64,000 bases of DNA from Azospirillum brasilense (GCF_005222205.1 NZ_CP032345.1:1675501-1739500), one strand, 5' to 3'; shown: positions 47,208 to 59,059, numbered from the stretch's first letter. Translations and numbers: made by a program. The notes: generated by a model not told the origin, from the sequence alone.

Positions 47208-47948
47208 ATGGCTGAGGAAAAAAAGGGCTTTAGTCACGACACGATCGAGCGGAACACGCTTCTGCTCATCGTCCTGATCCTGATCACCGTGTCGATCGGC
47301 GGCCTCGTCCAGATCGTCCCGCTGTTCACGATCGAGTCGACGATCGAGAAGGTGGACGGGGTTCGTCCCTATTCGCCGCTCGAACTGGCCGGCCAGAACA
47401 TCTACTACCGCGAAGGCTGCTACAACTGCCACAGCCAGCAGATCCGTCCGTTCCGCGATGAGGTGGAGCGTTACGGTCACTACTCGCTGGCCGCGGAAAG
47501 CATGTACGACCATCCCTTCCAGTGGGGCTCCAAGCGCACCGGTCCGGACTTGGCCCGCGTGGGCGGCAAGTACTCCCACGACTGGCAGGTCGCCCATCTG
47601 GTCGATCCGCGCGCCGTGGTGCCGGAGTCGATCATGCCGGGCTACGCCTGGATGAAGGATCGTCCGCTGAAGTACACCGACATCCAGGATCACATGAAGA
47701 CCCTGCGCATCGTCGGCGTCCCCTACACGGACGAGCAGATCGCCAGTGCCAAGGCCGACCTCGAAGCGCAGAAGAACCCGGACGCCGACACGGCCGGTCT
47801 GATGAAGCGCTACCCGAAGGCCGTCGTGGCCAACTTCACGGGCAACAAGGGCGTCACCGAAATGGACGCGCTGGTGGCCTACCTGCAGGTCCTGGGCACC
47901 ATGGTGGACTTCACCAAGTACCAGTCGCCCAAGCAGCTCCAGCAGTAA
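47208..47948 (+). CDS. ccoO: Cytochrome cbb3 oxidase subunit II
   Basis: CcoO is the membrane-anchored mono-heme c subunit. One N-terminal helix ([19 protein letters not shown]) is followed by the heme-binding CYNCH and the Met-ligand region in [11 protein letters not shown]. The ATG at 47208 is chosen because GGAGGAAC precedes it and the family starts there. The 246-residue length is normal. It passes electrons from CcoP to the catalytic centre. Confidence 0.97.
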   Translation: MAEEKKGFSHDTIERNTLLLIVLILITVSIGGLVQIVPLFTIESTIEKVDGVRPYSPLELAGQNIYYREGCYNCHSQQIRPFRDEVERYGHYSLAAESMYDHPFQWGSKRTGPDLARVGGKYSHDWQVAHLVDPRAVVPESIMPGYAWMKDRPLKYTDIQDHMKTLRIVGVPYTDEQIASAKADLEAQKNPDADTAGLMKRYPKAVVANFTGNKGVTEMDALVAYLQVLGTMVDFTKYQSPKQLQQ

Positions 47949-47961
47949 CCGGGAGGGGTCC

Positions 47962-48123
47962 ATGGATTTGGATTCGATCACTGTCGCCCTGCGGTCCTTC
48001 TGGACCGTCTGGCTGGCCCTGCTCTTCACCGGCATCGTGGTCTACGCCATGTGGCCAGGCAACCGGGGCAAGTTCGAAGACGCCTCCCGGATCCCGCTCA
48101 AGGAAGATGGTCAGGAGTTTTAG
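47962..48123 (+). CDS. ccoQ: Cytochrome cbb3 oxidase small subunit CcoQ
   Basis: The 53-residue product begins MDLDSITVALRSFWTVWLAL and has one membrane helix, then FTGIVVYAMWPGNRGKFED and a short charged tail. This is the typical CcoQ/FixQ pattern, a small subunit that stabilises the oxidase. GGGAGGGG precedes the ATG. It lies in the exact CcoQ place between ccoO and ccoP, with only three bases to the ccoP start. Confidence 0.92.
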   Translation: MDLDSITVALRSFWTVWLALLFTGIVVYAMWPGNRGKFEDASRIPLKEDGQEF

Positions 48124-48126
48124 GCC

Positions 48127-49014
48127 ATGGCACAGAAAGAAAAGGACGCCCTTTCCGGCGTCGAGACCACCGGCCACGAGTGGGACGGCCTGCGGGAGCT
48201 GAACAACCCCCTGCCCAAGTGGTGGCTGTACATCTTCTACGTCTGCATCGCGTGGTCCCTCGTCTACTACGTGCTCTACCCGGCCTGGCCGCTGGGCAAG
48301 AGCTACACGAAGGGCCTGCTCGGCTACTCGCAGCGCGAGGAGCTGGTGCAGAAGGTCGCCGACGGCAAGAAGGCCCAGGAAAAGTACCTGACGGCCATCG
48401 CCGCGACCTCCGTCGAGGACATCCAGAAGAACAAGGACCTCCTTGCCTTCGCGATGGCCGGCGGCCGGTCCTACTTCAACGAGAACTGCGCGGCCTGCCA
48501 CGGCGCCGGCGGCCAGGGCGCCAAGGGCTTCCCGACGCTCGCCGACGACGTGTGGCTGTGGGGCGGCACCACCGCCGACATCTACAAGACCATCCAGCAC
48601 GGCATCCGTGCGGATGACGGCGACACCCGCGGCACCGTCGGCATCGGCATGACCGCCTTCGGCAAGGACGGCATCCTGAACCGCGACCAGATCGGTCAGG
48701 TCGCCGAGTATGTCCTGTCGCTGAACAAGCGCTCGACCGACGCCGCCGCCGCGGAGAAGGGCAAGACCGTCTATGACGAGAACTGCGCCGCCTGCCATGG
48801 CGAGAACGCGCAGGGCTCGCTCGCGGTCGGCATGGACGTCGGCGCCCCGCCGCTCGTCACGGCCAACTGGCTCTATGGCGGCGACAAGGCCACGCTGGTC
48901 CAGACCATCACGAACGGCCGCGCCGGCGTGATGCCCGCCTGGTCGAAGCGTCTGGACGACGCGACGATCAAGTCGCTGGCCGTCTACGTCCACAACCTGG
49001 GCGGCGGCAAGTAA
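48127..49014 (+). CDS. ccoP: Cytochrome cbb3 oxidase diheme subunit III
   Basis: CcoP carries two c-type hemes and receives electrons from the bc1 complex or soluble cytochromes. The N-terminal segment LPKWWLYIFYVCIAWSLVYY is a membrane helix. The two heme sites are CAACHGAGG and CAACHGENA, each followed by the axial Met region (GIGMTAFG and GVMPAWS). The 295-residue length is standard. It closes the structural operon, and a strong terminator follows 66 bases after its stop. Confidence 0.97.
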   Translation: MAQKEKDALSGVETTGHEWDGLRELNNPLPKWWLYIFYVCIAWSLVYYVLYPAWPLGKSYTKGLLGYSQREELVQKVADGKKAQEKYLTAIAATSVEDIQKNKDLLAFAMAGGRSYFNENCAACHGAGGQGAKGFPTLADDVWLWGGTTADIYKTIQHGIRADDGDTRGTVGIGMTAFGKDGILNRDQIGQVAEYVLSLNKRSTDAAAAEKGKTVYDENCAACHGENAQGSLAVGMDVGAPPLVTANWLYGGDKATLVQTITNGRAGVMPAWSKRLDDATIKSLAVYVHNLGGGK

Positions 49015-49080
49015 GCCGTCCAGACAGGAAGGACCGGCCGGGGAGGGGGACGCCCCCCTGGCGGGTCCGCCGGACTTCGG

Positions 49081-49112
49081 TGCCGGGGAGGCGACTCCCC
49101 GGCATTTTCTTT
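49081..49112 (+). terminator. Intrinsic terminator of ccoNOQP
   Basis: TGCCGGGGAG and CTCCCCGGCA are perfect ten-base arms around GCGA, followed by TTTTCTTT. The 292 bases from ccoP to ccoG hold this and the ccoG promoter. Confidence 0.9.
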
Positions 49113-49188
49113 GTCCGGGCGGCTGGTCGTCCGGGCCCCGACGGGCGCGCGGGGGAGGGTGGCGTCGCCGGATGCGCCCCCGAATCCT

Positions 49189-49230
49189 TTGATCCAGCGC
49201 AATGCCCCTGTGACGTTGTGCCGCCATAGT
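49189..49230 (+). promoter_or_regulatory. Second Fnr/FixK-type promoter, for ccoGHIS
   Basis: TTGATCCAGCGCAA (49189-49202) matches the Fnr box in eight of ten fixed bases. CATAGT (49225-49230) sits exactly at the class II -10 position for that box. The predicted start near 49237 is 70 bases before ccoG. Confidence 0.7.
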
Positions 49231-49306
49231 CCCCTCGCCACCGCCGAACCATGTCGGCATGGCCAAGCCGCCTGCGCGGCGGACGCCAGAAGAAGAAGGC
49301 GAGGTC

Positions 49307-50860
49307 ATGAGCGCGACCACCGAACAGCCGCCGCCCCGTATCGACCGATTGGACGGCGATGCCTTGGAACGCCCGGTTCCGGCCGCCGGTGACGCGCCCG
49401 CCGCCGCCCCGCCGAAGGCGCCGCGCCGCGCCGCGCGCTCGATGTACCAGAAGCACGCCAAGGTCTATCCCAAGGCGGTGCACGGCACCTTCCGCCGCAT
49501 CAAATGGGCGGCGCTGGCGGTTCTCCTGGCGATCTACTACGTGCTGCCCTGGGTCCGCTGGGACCGCGGGCCGAACGCCCCCGACCAGGCGGTGCTGCTC
49601 GACCTCGCCAACCGCCGCTTCTACCTGTTCTTCGTCGAGCTGTGGCCGCAGCAGATCTATTACCTGACCGGCGCGCTGATCCTGGCGGCGCTGGGCCTGT
49701 TCCTGGCGACCTCGCTGGCGGGCCGCGTCTGGTGCGGCTACGCCTGCCCGCAGACGGTGTGGACCGACCTCTATGTCTGGGTCGAACGGCTGGTCGAGGG
49801 TGACCGCGGCGAGCGCATCCGCCTCGACCAGGGGCCCTGGACCGCCCGGAAGGCCGGGCGCAAGGTCCTGAAGAACCTGATCTGGCTGCTGATCGCTGTG
49901 GCGACCGGCGGCGCCTGGATCTTCTACTTCACCGACGCGCCGACCCTGCTGGGCGAGATGCTGCGCTTCGAGGTGTCCTCGACCGCGCTCGGCTTCATCG
50001 GCCTGTTCACCGCCACCACCTATCTGCTGGCCGGTTTCGCGCGGGAGCAGGTCTGCACCTACATGTGCCCGTGGCCGCGCTTCCAGTCGGCGATGATCGA
50101 CGAGGACAGCCTGATCGTCACCTACCAGGACTGGCGCGGCGAAGGCCGCAGCCTGCTGCGCAAGTCGCAGAGCTGGGAGGAGCGCAAGGCCGAGGGGCTG
50201 GGCGACTGCATCGACTGCTTCAACTGCGTCCAGGTCTGCCCCGCCGGCATCGACATCCGCGACGGGCTGCAGATGCAGTGCATCGGCTGCGGCCTGTGCA
50301 TCGACGCCTGCGACGAGATCATGACCAAGGTCGGGCGGCCGACCGGCCTCATCACGTTCGACACCCAGACCAATCAGGTGGCCGTCGCCACCGGCGGGCA
50401 GCCGGTGCCCTTCCGCCTGCTGCGCCCGCGCACGATCCTCTACACGCTGATGATGCTGGTCATCGCCGGCGGCATCGGCGTCGGGCTGCTGCTGAAGCCG
50501 GGGCTGGACATCAGCGTCCTGCGCGACCGCGCCCCGCTGTTCGTGGCGCTGTCCGACGGGTCGGTGCGCAACGCCTACACCTTCAAGATCTCCAACATGA
50601 CCCGCGACCCGCGCGCCTACACGCTGGCGGTTTCCGGGGTGGCGGGGGCCAGCCTGTCGGTGGCCGGCGACGGCCAGGACGAGCAGGCCGGCACCCAGCG
50701 CCTGACCGCCGATCCGGACATGGTGGCGACCTACAGAATTTTCGTGACCGCGCCGCGCACCGGTTTGCAAGGCGCCTCCCAGCCCCTTACCTTCAGGCTT
50801 ACCTCGGCCGATGGTGAGGTGGCGACCTATGACTCCGTCTTCATGGGGCCGGCCAACTGA
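49307..50860 (+). CDS. ccoG: cbb3 oxidase accessory protein CcoG
   Basis: CcoG is a membrane iron-sulfur protein that reduces copper for cbb3 assembly. It has several membrane helices, a Cys motif in WCGYACPQTVWTD, CTYMCPWPRFQ, and two ferredoxin-like clusters (CIDCFNCVQVCP and CIGCGLCIDACDE). The C-terminal part is a periplasmic domain of about 110 residues. The ATG at 49307 is chosen over the in-frame ATG at 49259 because AAGGCGAGG lies just before it. It starts the ccoGHIS operon, separate from ccoNOQP. Confidence 0.95.
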   Translation: MSATTEQPPPRIDRLDGDALERPVPAAGDAPAAAPPKAPRRAARSMYQKHAKVYPKAVHGTFRRIKWAALAVLLAIYYVLPWVRWDRGPNAPDQAVLLDLANRRFYLFFVELWPQQIYYLTGALILAALGLFLATSLAGRVWCGYACPQTVWTDLYVWVERLVEGDRGERIRLDQGPWTARKAGRKVLKNLIWLLIAVATGGAWIFYFTDAPTLLGEMLRFEVSSTALGFIGLFTATTYLLAGFAREQVCTYMCPWPRFQSAMIDEDSLIVTYQDWRGEGRSLLRKSQSWEERKAEGLGDCIDCFNCVQVCPAGIDIRDGLQMQCIGCGLCIDACDEIMTKVGRPTGLITFDTQTNQVAVATGGQPVPFRLLRPRTILYTLMMLVIAGGIGVGLLLKPGLDISVLRDRAPLFVALSDGSVRNAYTFKISNMTRDPRAYTLAVSGVAGASLSVAGDGQDEQAGTQRLTADPDMVATYRIFVTAPRTGLQGASQPLTFRLTSADGEVATYDSVFMGPAN

Positions 50861-50906
50861 TCCCGACCGGCTCTTCGCGCTGCATTCACCAAAGGTCAAG
50901 ACGACG

Positions 50907-51431
50907 ATGACGCTGTCCACCGACGCCGGAACCCGCCGCACCCCGCCCCGCCGGACCGGCCGCCAGCCCGGCTGGTACATCCCCTGGATCTTCGTGGCCG
51001 GCTTCGCCGTCGTGATCGCGGTCAATGGCGTGATGCTGCACTTCGCCCTGTCGAGCTGGACCGGTGTCCAGACCGAGCAGCATTTCATGAAGGGCCTGAA
51101 GTACAACGAGGATCTGGCCGGCGCCCGCGCCCAGGCCGAGCGCGGCTGGAAGGTCACCACCGACTTCACCGCCACCGAGGCGCAGAAGGGCATCCTGGCG
51201 CTGACGCTGCACGACAAATACGGCAACCTGCTGAAGGACGCCGAGGTGAAGGTCGCCTTCATCCGCCCGACCAGCGAGGGCCACGACGTCCGCCTCGACC
51301 TGCCCTATCTGGGCGAGGGCCGCTTCGCCGCCCCGGTGGCGCTGCCGCTGCCCGGCCAGTGGGACCTGCGCGTGGAAATCCACCACGCCACGGGTGATTA
51401 CCAGGACGAAAAGCGCCTCTTCGTCAAGTAA
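50907..51431 (+). CDS. ccoH: cbb3 oxidase accessory protein CcoH (FixH)
   Basis: CcoH/FixH is a small membrane protein needed for cbb3 assembly. The 174-residue product has one N-terminal helix (YIPWIFVAGFAVVIAVNGVML), then a periplasmic domain with NYE-like YNEDLAGARAQAERGW and QWDLRVEIHHATGDYQ. This pattern is standard FixH. The ATG at 50907 is used; an earlier GTG in frame overlaps the ccoG end. It is 46 bases after ccoG and 62 bases before ccoI. Confidence 0.94.
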   Translation: MTLSTDAGTRRTPPRRTGRQPGWYIPWIFVAGFAVVIAVNGVMLHFALSSWTGVQTEQHFMKGLKYNEDLAGARAQAERGWKVTTDFTATEAQKGILALTLHDKYGNLLKDAEVKVAFIRPTSEGHDVRLDLPYLGEGRFAAPVALPLPGQWDLRVEIHHATGDYQDEKRLFVK

Positions 51432-51493
51432 GCGCCTCATTCTCAACGCCCCGTCCCGAACGCAATGGCACACCAGCACACGGGTTTCGTGAC

Positions 51494-53962
51494 ATGACCG
51501 TCTGCCTCCACTGCGGGCAGGAGCATCCCGAGGGCACCGGCACCACCGCCTCCGACGGCGCCGGCCCCTTCTGCTGCACCGGCTGCGCGGCGGCCTACGA
51601 CCTCGTCCGCGGGCTCGGGCTGGAACGCTATTACGAGCGGCGCTGCGTCGATCCCGCCGCCCGGCCCCTGCGCCCGGACGGCGAGGCGCCGCCCCTCGAC
51701 TACGCCCCCCACGCCAAGCACGCCGAGGATGGCACCGCGTCGCTGCATCTGATGGTGGACGGGCTGCAATGCGCGGCCTGCGTCTGGCTGATCGAGACGG
51801 CGCTGGCCCGCCAGCCGGGGGTGACCCACGCGCGGCTGAACATGACCACGCGCCGCCTGTCGGTGACGTGGCGCGAGGCCGAGACCGACGCCAACACGGT
51901 GGTCGACACCATCGCCCGCATCGGCTACCGCGCCGTCCCCTTCGATCCGGAGCGGCTGGGCGACGCCCAAGCGAAGACGGAGAAGGAGCTTCTGCGCTCG
52001 CTGGCCGTCGCCGGCTTCGGGGCCAGCAACGTGATGCTGCTGTCGGTGTCGGTCTGGGCCGGTCACGCGACGGGCATGGGCTCCGCCACCCGCGACCTGA
52101 TGCACTGGCTGTCGGCGCTGATCTGCATGCCGGCCATCGCCTACGCCCTGCGCCCCTTCGCGCGCTCCGCCTTCCAGGCGCTGCGGCGCGGGCGGACGAA
52201 CATGGACGTGCCGATCACCATCGGCGTCCTGCTCGCCACCAGCATGAGCCTGTTCGAGACGATCAACAGCGGCCAGCACGCCTATTTCGACGGCGCGATG
52301 ATGCTGCTGTTCTTCCTGCTGATCGGCCGCTACCTCGACCAGCGGGCGCGCGGCCGGGCGCGCTCGGCGGCGGAGCAGCTTCTCGGCCTGCACGCCACCT
52401 CGGTGACCGTGCTGAGCGAGGACGGGCGCAGCGCCATCGTCCCGCCGGATCAGGTCAGCCCCGGCTCCACCATCCTGGTGGCGGTGGGCGAGCGGGTCGC
52501 GGTCGACGGCACGGTGGCCGACGGCGTGTCCGACCTCGACACCGCCCTGATCACCGGCGAGACGGTGCCGGGCAGCGTGCGCCCCGGCGACCGCGTGTTC
52601 GCCGGCATGTTGAACCTGACCGCCCCGCTGCGCGTGACCGTGACCGCGGTGGGGGAGGGCACGCTGCTGGCCGAGATCGTCCGGCTGATGGAGGTGGCGG
52701 AGCAGGGCCGCGCCAAATACGTCGCCATCGCCGACCGAGTGTCGCGCCATTACGCCCCGGTCGTCCATGTGGCGGCGCTGGGCACCTTCCTGGGCTGGCT
52801 GCTGCTCGGCGGGCTGCCCTGGCAGGATTCGCTGATGAACGCCGTCGCCGTCCTGATCATCACCTGCCCCTGCGCCCTGGCGCTTGCCGTGCCGGTGGTG
52901 CAGGTGATCGCCAGCGGGCGGCTGATGCGGCAGGGCATCCTGCTGAAGACCGCCACGGCGCTGGAGCGGCTGGCCGTCATCGACACGGTGGTCTTCGACA
53001 AGACCGGCACGCTGACCGAGGGGCGCCCCGTCCCGCAGCTCGACGGCGTGGCCGAGGACGACCTGCGCCTCGCCGCCGCGCTCGCCGGGGCCAGCCGCCA
53101 CCCGCTGGCCCGCGCCCTGACCAGCGCGCTGCCCAATGTTCCCGTTGCCACCGGTGTGCGCGAGGTTCCCGGCGCCGGCCTCGCCTTGGATGGTCCTGAC
53201 GGAGAAATCCGGCTGGGCAGCCGCGCCTTCACCGGCGCGCCGGACACGGCGGAGGACGCCGCCGGGCCGGAGCTGTGGCTGGCCCGTCCCGGCGCCGCCC
53301 CGGTGCGCATCACCTTCCTCGACGCGCCGCGCGCCGACGCGGCGGCGGTGGTGCGCGGGCTGAAGGCGCGCGGCCTGGACGTCCGTCTGCTGTCCGGCGA
53401 CCGCCGCGGCGCCGTGGCCGCCGTGGCCGCGCAGCTGGGCATCGAGGACTGGCGGGCCGGCCAGACGCCAGCCGACAAGACCGCCGTTCTCGACGCGCTC
53501 GCCGCCGAGGGGCGCAAGGTGCTGATGGTCGGCGACGGGCTGAACGACGCACCGGCGCTGGCCGCGGCCAGCGTGTCGATGTCGCCGTCCACCGCCGTGG
53601 ACGTCAGCCAGACCGCCGCCGACGTGGTGTTCCAGGGCCGCCGCCTGCGCCCCATCCTGGAGGCGCTGGAGGTGTCCCGCCGCTCCGGGCGGCTGGTGCG
53701 CCAGAATTTCGCCATCGCGCTGGTCTACAACCTGTTCGCGGTGCCCATCGCCATGGCGGGCATGCTGACGCCGCTGCTGGCGGCGCTGGCCATGTCCTCC
53801 TCCTCCCTGATCGTTATCGCCAACGCCCTGCGGCTCAGCCGCGGCGCGGTGACCAAGGACCTGACCGATGACCGAGCTTCTCTATCTGATCGCGATCGCG
53901 CTGAGCCTGGGGCTGATGGGCCTGGGGGCGTTCCTGTGGGCTCTCAAGTCCGGGCAGTTTGA
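51494..53962 (+). CDS. ccoI: Copper-transporting P-type ATPase CcoI
   Basis: CcoI exports or delivers copper for the cbb3 oxidase. The N-terminus has extra Cys (CLHCGQ and FCCTGC), then a heavy-metal domain with CAAC. The ion site is TCPCALALAVPV, the phosphorylated Asp is in FDKTGTLTEG, with SRHPLA and GDGLNDAPALAAA as the nucleotide and hinge motifs. The 822-residue length includes about 30 C-terminal residues that run past the usual end into the ccoS gene in another frame (95-base overlap). The usual end would be near ALRLSRGAVT. Confidence 0.93.
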   Translation: MTVCLHCGQEHPEGTGTTASDGAGPFCCTGCAAAYDLVRGLGLERYYERRCVDPAARPLRPDGEAPPLDYAPHAKHAEDGTASLHLMVDGLQCAACVWLIETALARQPGVTHARLNMTTRRLSVTWREAETDANTVVDTIARIGYRAVPFDPERLGDAQAKTEKELLRSLAVAGFGASNVMLLSVSVWAGHATGMGSATRDLMHWLSALICMPAIAYALRPFARSAFQALRRGRTNMDVPITIGVLLATSMSLFETINSGQHAYFDGAMMLLFFLLIGRYLDQRARGRARSAAEQLLGLHATSVTVLSEDGRSAIVPPDQVSPGSTILVAVGERVAVDGTVADGVSDLDTALITGETVPGSVRPGDRVFAGMLNLTAPLRVTVTAVGEGTLLAEIVRLMEVAEQGRAKYVAIADRVSRHYAPVVHVAALGTFLGWLLLGGLPWQDSLMNAVAVLIITCPCALALAVPVVQVIASGRLMRQGILLKTATALERLAVIDTVVFDKTGTLTEGRPVPQLDGVAEDDLRLAAALAGASRHPLARALTSALPNVPVATGVREVPGAGLALDGPDGEIRLGSRAFTGAPDTAEDAAGPELWLARPGAAPVRITFLDAPRADAAAVVRGLKARGLDVRLLSGDRRGAVAAVAAQLGIEDWRAGQTPADKTAVLDALAAEGRKVLMVGDGLNDAPALAAASVSMSPSTAVDVSQTAADVVFQGRRLRPILEALEVSRRSGRLVRQNFAIALVYNLFAVPIAMAGMLTPLLAALAMSSSSLIVIANALRLSRGAVTKDLTDDRASLSDRDRAEPGADGPGGVPVGSQVRAV

Positions 53963-54053
53963 CGATCTCGACGGGGCGGCCCACCGCATCCTGTTCGACG
54001 ACGAGCCGCCGCGCCCGAACGCCGAGCCGTCGAGCCCGCCGAAGGGGCGCTGA
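53868..54053 (+). CDS. ccoS: cbb3 oxidase assembly protein CcoS
   Basis: The 61-residue product has one membrane helix (LYLIAIALSLGLMGLGAFLWALKSGQFDDLDG), the exact CcoS pattern including GQFDDLDGAAHRIL. CcoS is needed to put heme and copper into CcoN. Its first 95 bases overlap the end of ccoI in another frame. The Fnr-type regulator gene follows 120 bases later. Confidence 0.94.
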   Translation: MTELLYLIAIALSLGLMGLGAFLWALKSGQFDDLDGAAHRILFDDEPPRPNAEPSSPPKGR

Positions 54054-54173
54054 GGGGGCCGCTCTTAAGGCGTGGCTATGGCAATTCGGCCACGGCCCCT
54101 GCGAGCACCGTTGCGAAACAGACCGAATATGACGATTATGGGGGCGTTGTACGGCTAAGGGCTGGGTCATGCC

Positions 54174-54911
54174 ATGCCACCCTTTGACATGGGACGCGCC
54201 CGCGAAAAGGGCGCGGCGAGTGAGATGAATCCCTGTGGGGCCTGTCCCGTGCGCAGTCTGACCGTCTGTGCCGCCCTGGACCCCGAGGAACTGCGCCGTC
54301 TCGCCGACATCCTGCAGACCGCCCGCGTCGAAGCCGGACAGACCCTGTTCAGCGAAGGCGACGCGGCAGACGCGCTCTACAACGTCACCGCCGGCACCGT
54401 GAAGCTCTACAAGCTGCTGCCGGACGGGCGCCGCCAGATCACCGGCTTCCTCGTCACCGGCGACTTCCTGGGGCTGGCCGTCAACGACAGCTACGCCTAC
54501 ACGGCGGAGACGGTCACGGCGGCGACGCTCTGCCGCTTCCCGCGCAAGAAGATCGACGCGCTGATGGACGAGTTCCCGAAGATGCAGCGCCGTCTCTTCT
54601 CCATGGCCTCGAACGAGCTGGCGGCGGCGCAGGACCAGATGCTGCTGCTCGGCCGCAAGACGGCGAAGGAGAAGATCTGCTCCTTCCTGCTCATGCTGTC
54701 CCAGCGCGCCGCCCGGCGCGGCCACAAGGAAAACCCCGTCTACGTGCCGATGAGCCGGGCCGACATCGCCGATTACCTGGGCCTGACCACCGAGACGGTG
54801 AGCCGCACCTTCACCCAGCTGAAGACCGCCGGCGTGATCTCGCTGCAGGAAGGCAACAAGGTCCTGATCAGCGACATGGACGCCATCTACGACATGGCCG
54901 AAGGCTGCTGA
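54174..54911 (+). CDS. Crp/Fnr-family oxygen regulator (FnrN type)
   Basis: This is an Fnr-type regulator that activates low-oxygen genes. The cluster cysteines are Cys21, Cys24 and Cys32 (CGACPVRSLTVC) with a fourth, Cys120, in ATLCRFPRKK. That is the oxygen-sensing 4Fe-4S pattern, which FixK proteins lack. The recognition helix TTETVSRTF has the E-x-x-S-R residues that read TTGAT boxes, matching the boxes before ccoN and ccoG. The start is uncertain: ATG codons at 54189 and 54225 are also in frame, the last still upstream of the cysteines. No Fnr box was seen before this gene. Confidence 0.9.
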   Translation: MPPFDMGRAREKGAASEMNPCGACPVRSLTVCAALDPEELRRLADILQTARVEAGQTLFSEGDAADALYNVTAGTVKLYKLLPDGRRQITGFLVTGDFLGLAVNDSYAYTAETVTAATLCRFPRKKIDALMDEFPKMQRRLFSMASNELAAAQDQMLLLGRKTAKEKICSFLLMLSQRAARRGHKENPVYVPMSRADIADYLGLTTETVSRTFTQLKTAGVISLQEGNKVLISDMDAIYDMAEGC

Positions 54912-55129
54912 GCCTCCTTCCGGACACGAAACGATGTCTTCGGTCATCGTTCGTGATCTGATATGTCGTATTCCAGGAAAAATTCGCATCTTTCGTGCGA
55001 TCCCGCTCTGGCGGGACGCGCCCGCGCGGGCTAACATCCGCCGCCCGACCGGCCGGAACCAGTCACAACAACGACGGCCGGCCCAAAGAAGAACGGCTGC
55101 AACAGCCCACGCTCAGGAACCGAACCCCG

Positions 55130-57400
<2,271 letters not shown>

Positions 57401-57423
57401 GCGGGGACGCGGTTTCCAAGGAG

Positions 57424-57465
57424 CGCGCGGGCTGGGCATTTCCCCGGCCCGCGCGTTAATCTTTT
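57424..57465 (+). terminator. Intrinsic terminator after malic enzyme
   Basis: CGCGCGGGCTGGG and CCCGGCCCGCGCG pair with a single T-G pair around CATTTC or so, followed by TTAATCTTTT. Position and T-run fit a terminator. Confidence 0.78.
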
Positions 57466-57553
57466 GTGACGCCCGCTCATCGGCTTGCGGGATGGTGTAA
57501 AAGCGGAGTTCCGTCTCCAAAACCGTCTGCATGACGCACGAGAAGCGCCGTCC

Positions 57554-59059
57554 ATGACCCCCAAGCCGATGCCGCCCCTCCGGTTGATCCTCGCCGCCGC
57601 GCTGGTGCTGGTGCCGCTGCTGCCGGCCCTGTGGGGGCTGTGGCGGCAGGGGACGATCGGACCGGCGGTGGCGGTTCTGGGGGGCTTGGCCGGGGTCGGC
57701 GGGGTGGCGCTGATGATCCAGCTCTATGTCCGCGACCTGCGGACGGTGGCCGCCCACGCCGAGCGGCTCGCCGCCGGCCCGACGGAGCCGATGCCGTCCC
57801 TGCCCGCCGCCGCCTCACGCCCGGTGCGGGCGGCGGCGGCGGCGGCGGTGCGGCTGCACCGGGTGATGAACGCCCGCACCGAACTGGCGCTGGCCCAGCT
57901 CGAAGCCAACGAATCCATCATCGAGGCGCTGCACGACCCGCTGGTGCTGGTCGGGGCGGAGCGGCAGGTGGCCCGGGCCAACCAGGCGGCGCGCGCCCTG
58001 TTCGGCGACCGCATCCTCGACCGCGACCTCGCCGCCTCGCTGCGCAACCCGGCGGTTCTGGAGGCGGTGGACGCGGTGCTGAAGGGCGGCGCCTCGCGCA
58101 TCCTGGAATTCAGCCTGCCGGTGCCGGTGGAGCGCATGTTCGAGGTGCGGGTCAAGCCCTTCCAGCGGCGCGTCCCCCGCCCGGCCCCCGGCGAGGACGG
58201 GGTGCCCGCCGGAACCGTGCCGGGGCGGATGGTCATCCTGACGCTGCACGACATCACCGCGCTGCGCCGGTCGGAGCAGATGCGCGCCGACTTCATCGCC
58301 AACGCCAGCCACGAGCTGCGCACCCCGCTGTCCTCCCTGCTCGGCTTCATCGAGACGCTGCGCGGCCCCGCCCGCGAGGATCTGGAGGCGCACGAGCGCT
58401 TCCTGTCGATCATGCAGGACCAGGCCAGCCGCATGGCCCGCCTCGTCAACGACCTGCTGTCGCTGTCGCGGATCGAGCTGGACGAGCACATGCCCCCCGC
58501 CGGCAAGGTCGACGTGCTGGACCGGCTGGACGGGGTGATGGCGGCGCTGGAGCTGAAGGCGGCCAGCCGCCGCATCCGCCTGACGCTGGAGGCGCCGGAA
58601 AACCTGCCCGCGGTGGTCGGCGACGAGGACCAGCTCACCCAGGTCTTCCAGAACCTCGTCAGCAACGCGATCAAATACACGCGCGAGAACACCGACGTGA
58701 CGGTCGCCGTGTCGCTCGCCGACGGCATGGCGGTCGGGGTGTCCGGTCCGGCGGGCCGCGGCGGGCGGGGGATGCCGATGGTCGCCGTCGCCGTGCGCGA
58801 CCAGGGGGAGGGCATCGCCCGCACCCATCTGCCGCGCCTGACCGAACGCTTCTACCGCGTCGACGCCGCGCGGTCGCGGGCCATGGGCGGCACCGGGCTG
58901 GGGCTGGCCATCGTCAAGCACATCGTGAACCGCCATCGCGGGCGCCTGACCATCGAGAGCGCCGTCGGGGTGGGCAGCACCTTCACGGTCTATCTCCCCG
59001 CCGCGTCGGAGGAGTCGGGAGAGGGCCGCGCCGCGGAGCCCGCGCGGCGCCAAGCCTAG
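57554..59059 (+). CDS. phoR: Phosphate-regulon sensor histidine kinase
   Basis: PhoR phosphorylates PhoB when phosphate is low. The 501-residue protein has two N-terminal membrane helices (about residues 10-30 and 38-58), a PAS-like region (about 115-240), a His-kinase dimerisation domain with His253 in NASHELRTPLSS, and an ATPase domain with NLVSNAIKYT (N box), RDQGEGIA and GGTGLGLAIVKHI (G boxes). The ATG at 57554 has a weak ribosome binding site. The phosphate assignment comes from its place just before pst genes. A phoB gene would be expected after phoU, outside the window. Confidence 0.9.
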   Translation: MTPKPMPPLRLILAAALVLVPLLPALWGLWRQGTIGPAVAVLGGLAGVGGVALMIQLYVRDLRTVAAHAERLAAGPTEPMPSLPAAASRPVRAAAAAAVRLHRVMNARTELALAQLEANESIIEALHDPLVLVGAERQVARANQAARALFGDRILDRDLAASLRNPAVLEAVDAVLKGGASRILEFSLPVPVERMFEVRVKPFQRRVPRPAPGEDGVPAGTVPGRMVILTLHDITALRRSEQMRADFIANASHELRTPLSSLLGFIETLRGPAREDLEAHERFLSIMQDQASRMARLVNDLLSLSRIELDEHMPPAGKVDVLDRLDGVMAALELKAASRRIRLTLEAPENLPAVVGDEDQLTQVFQNLVSNAIKYTRENTDVTVAVSLADGMAVGVSGPAGRGGRGMPMVAVAVRDQGEGIARTHLPRLTERFYRVDAARSRAMGGTGLGLAIVKHIVNRHRGRLTIESAVGVGSTFTVYLPAASEESGEGRAAEPARRQA

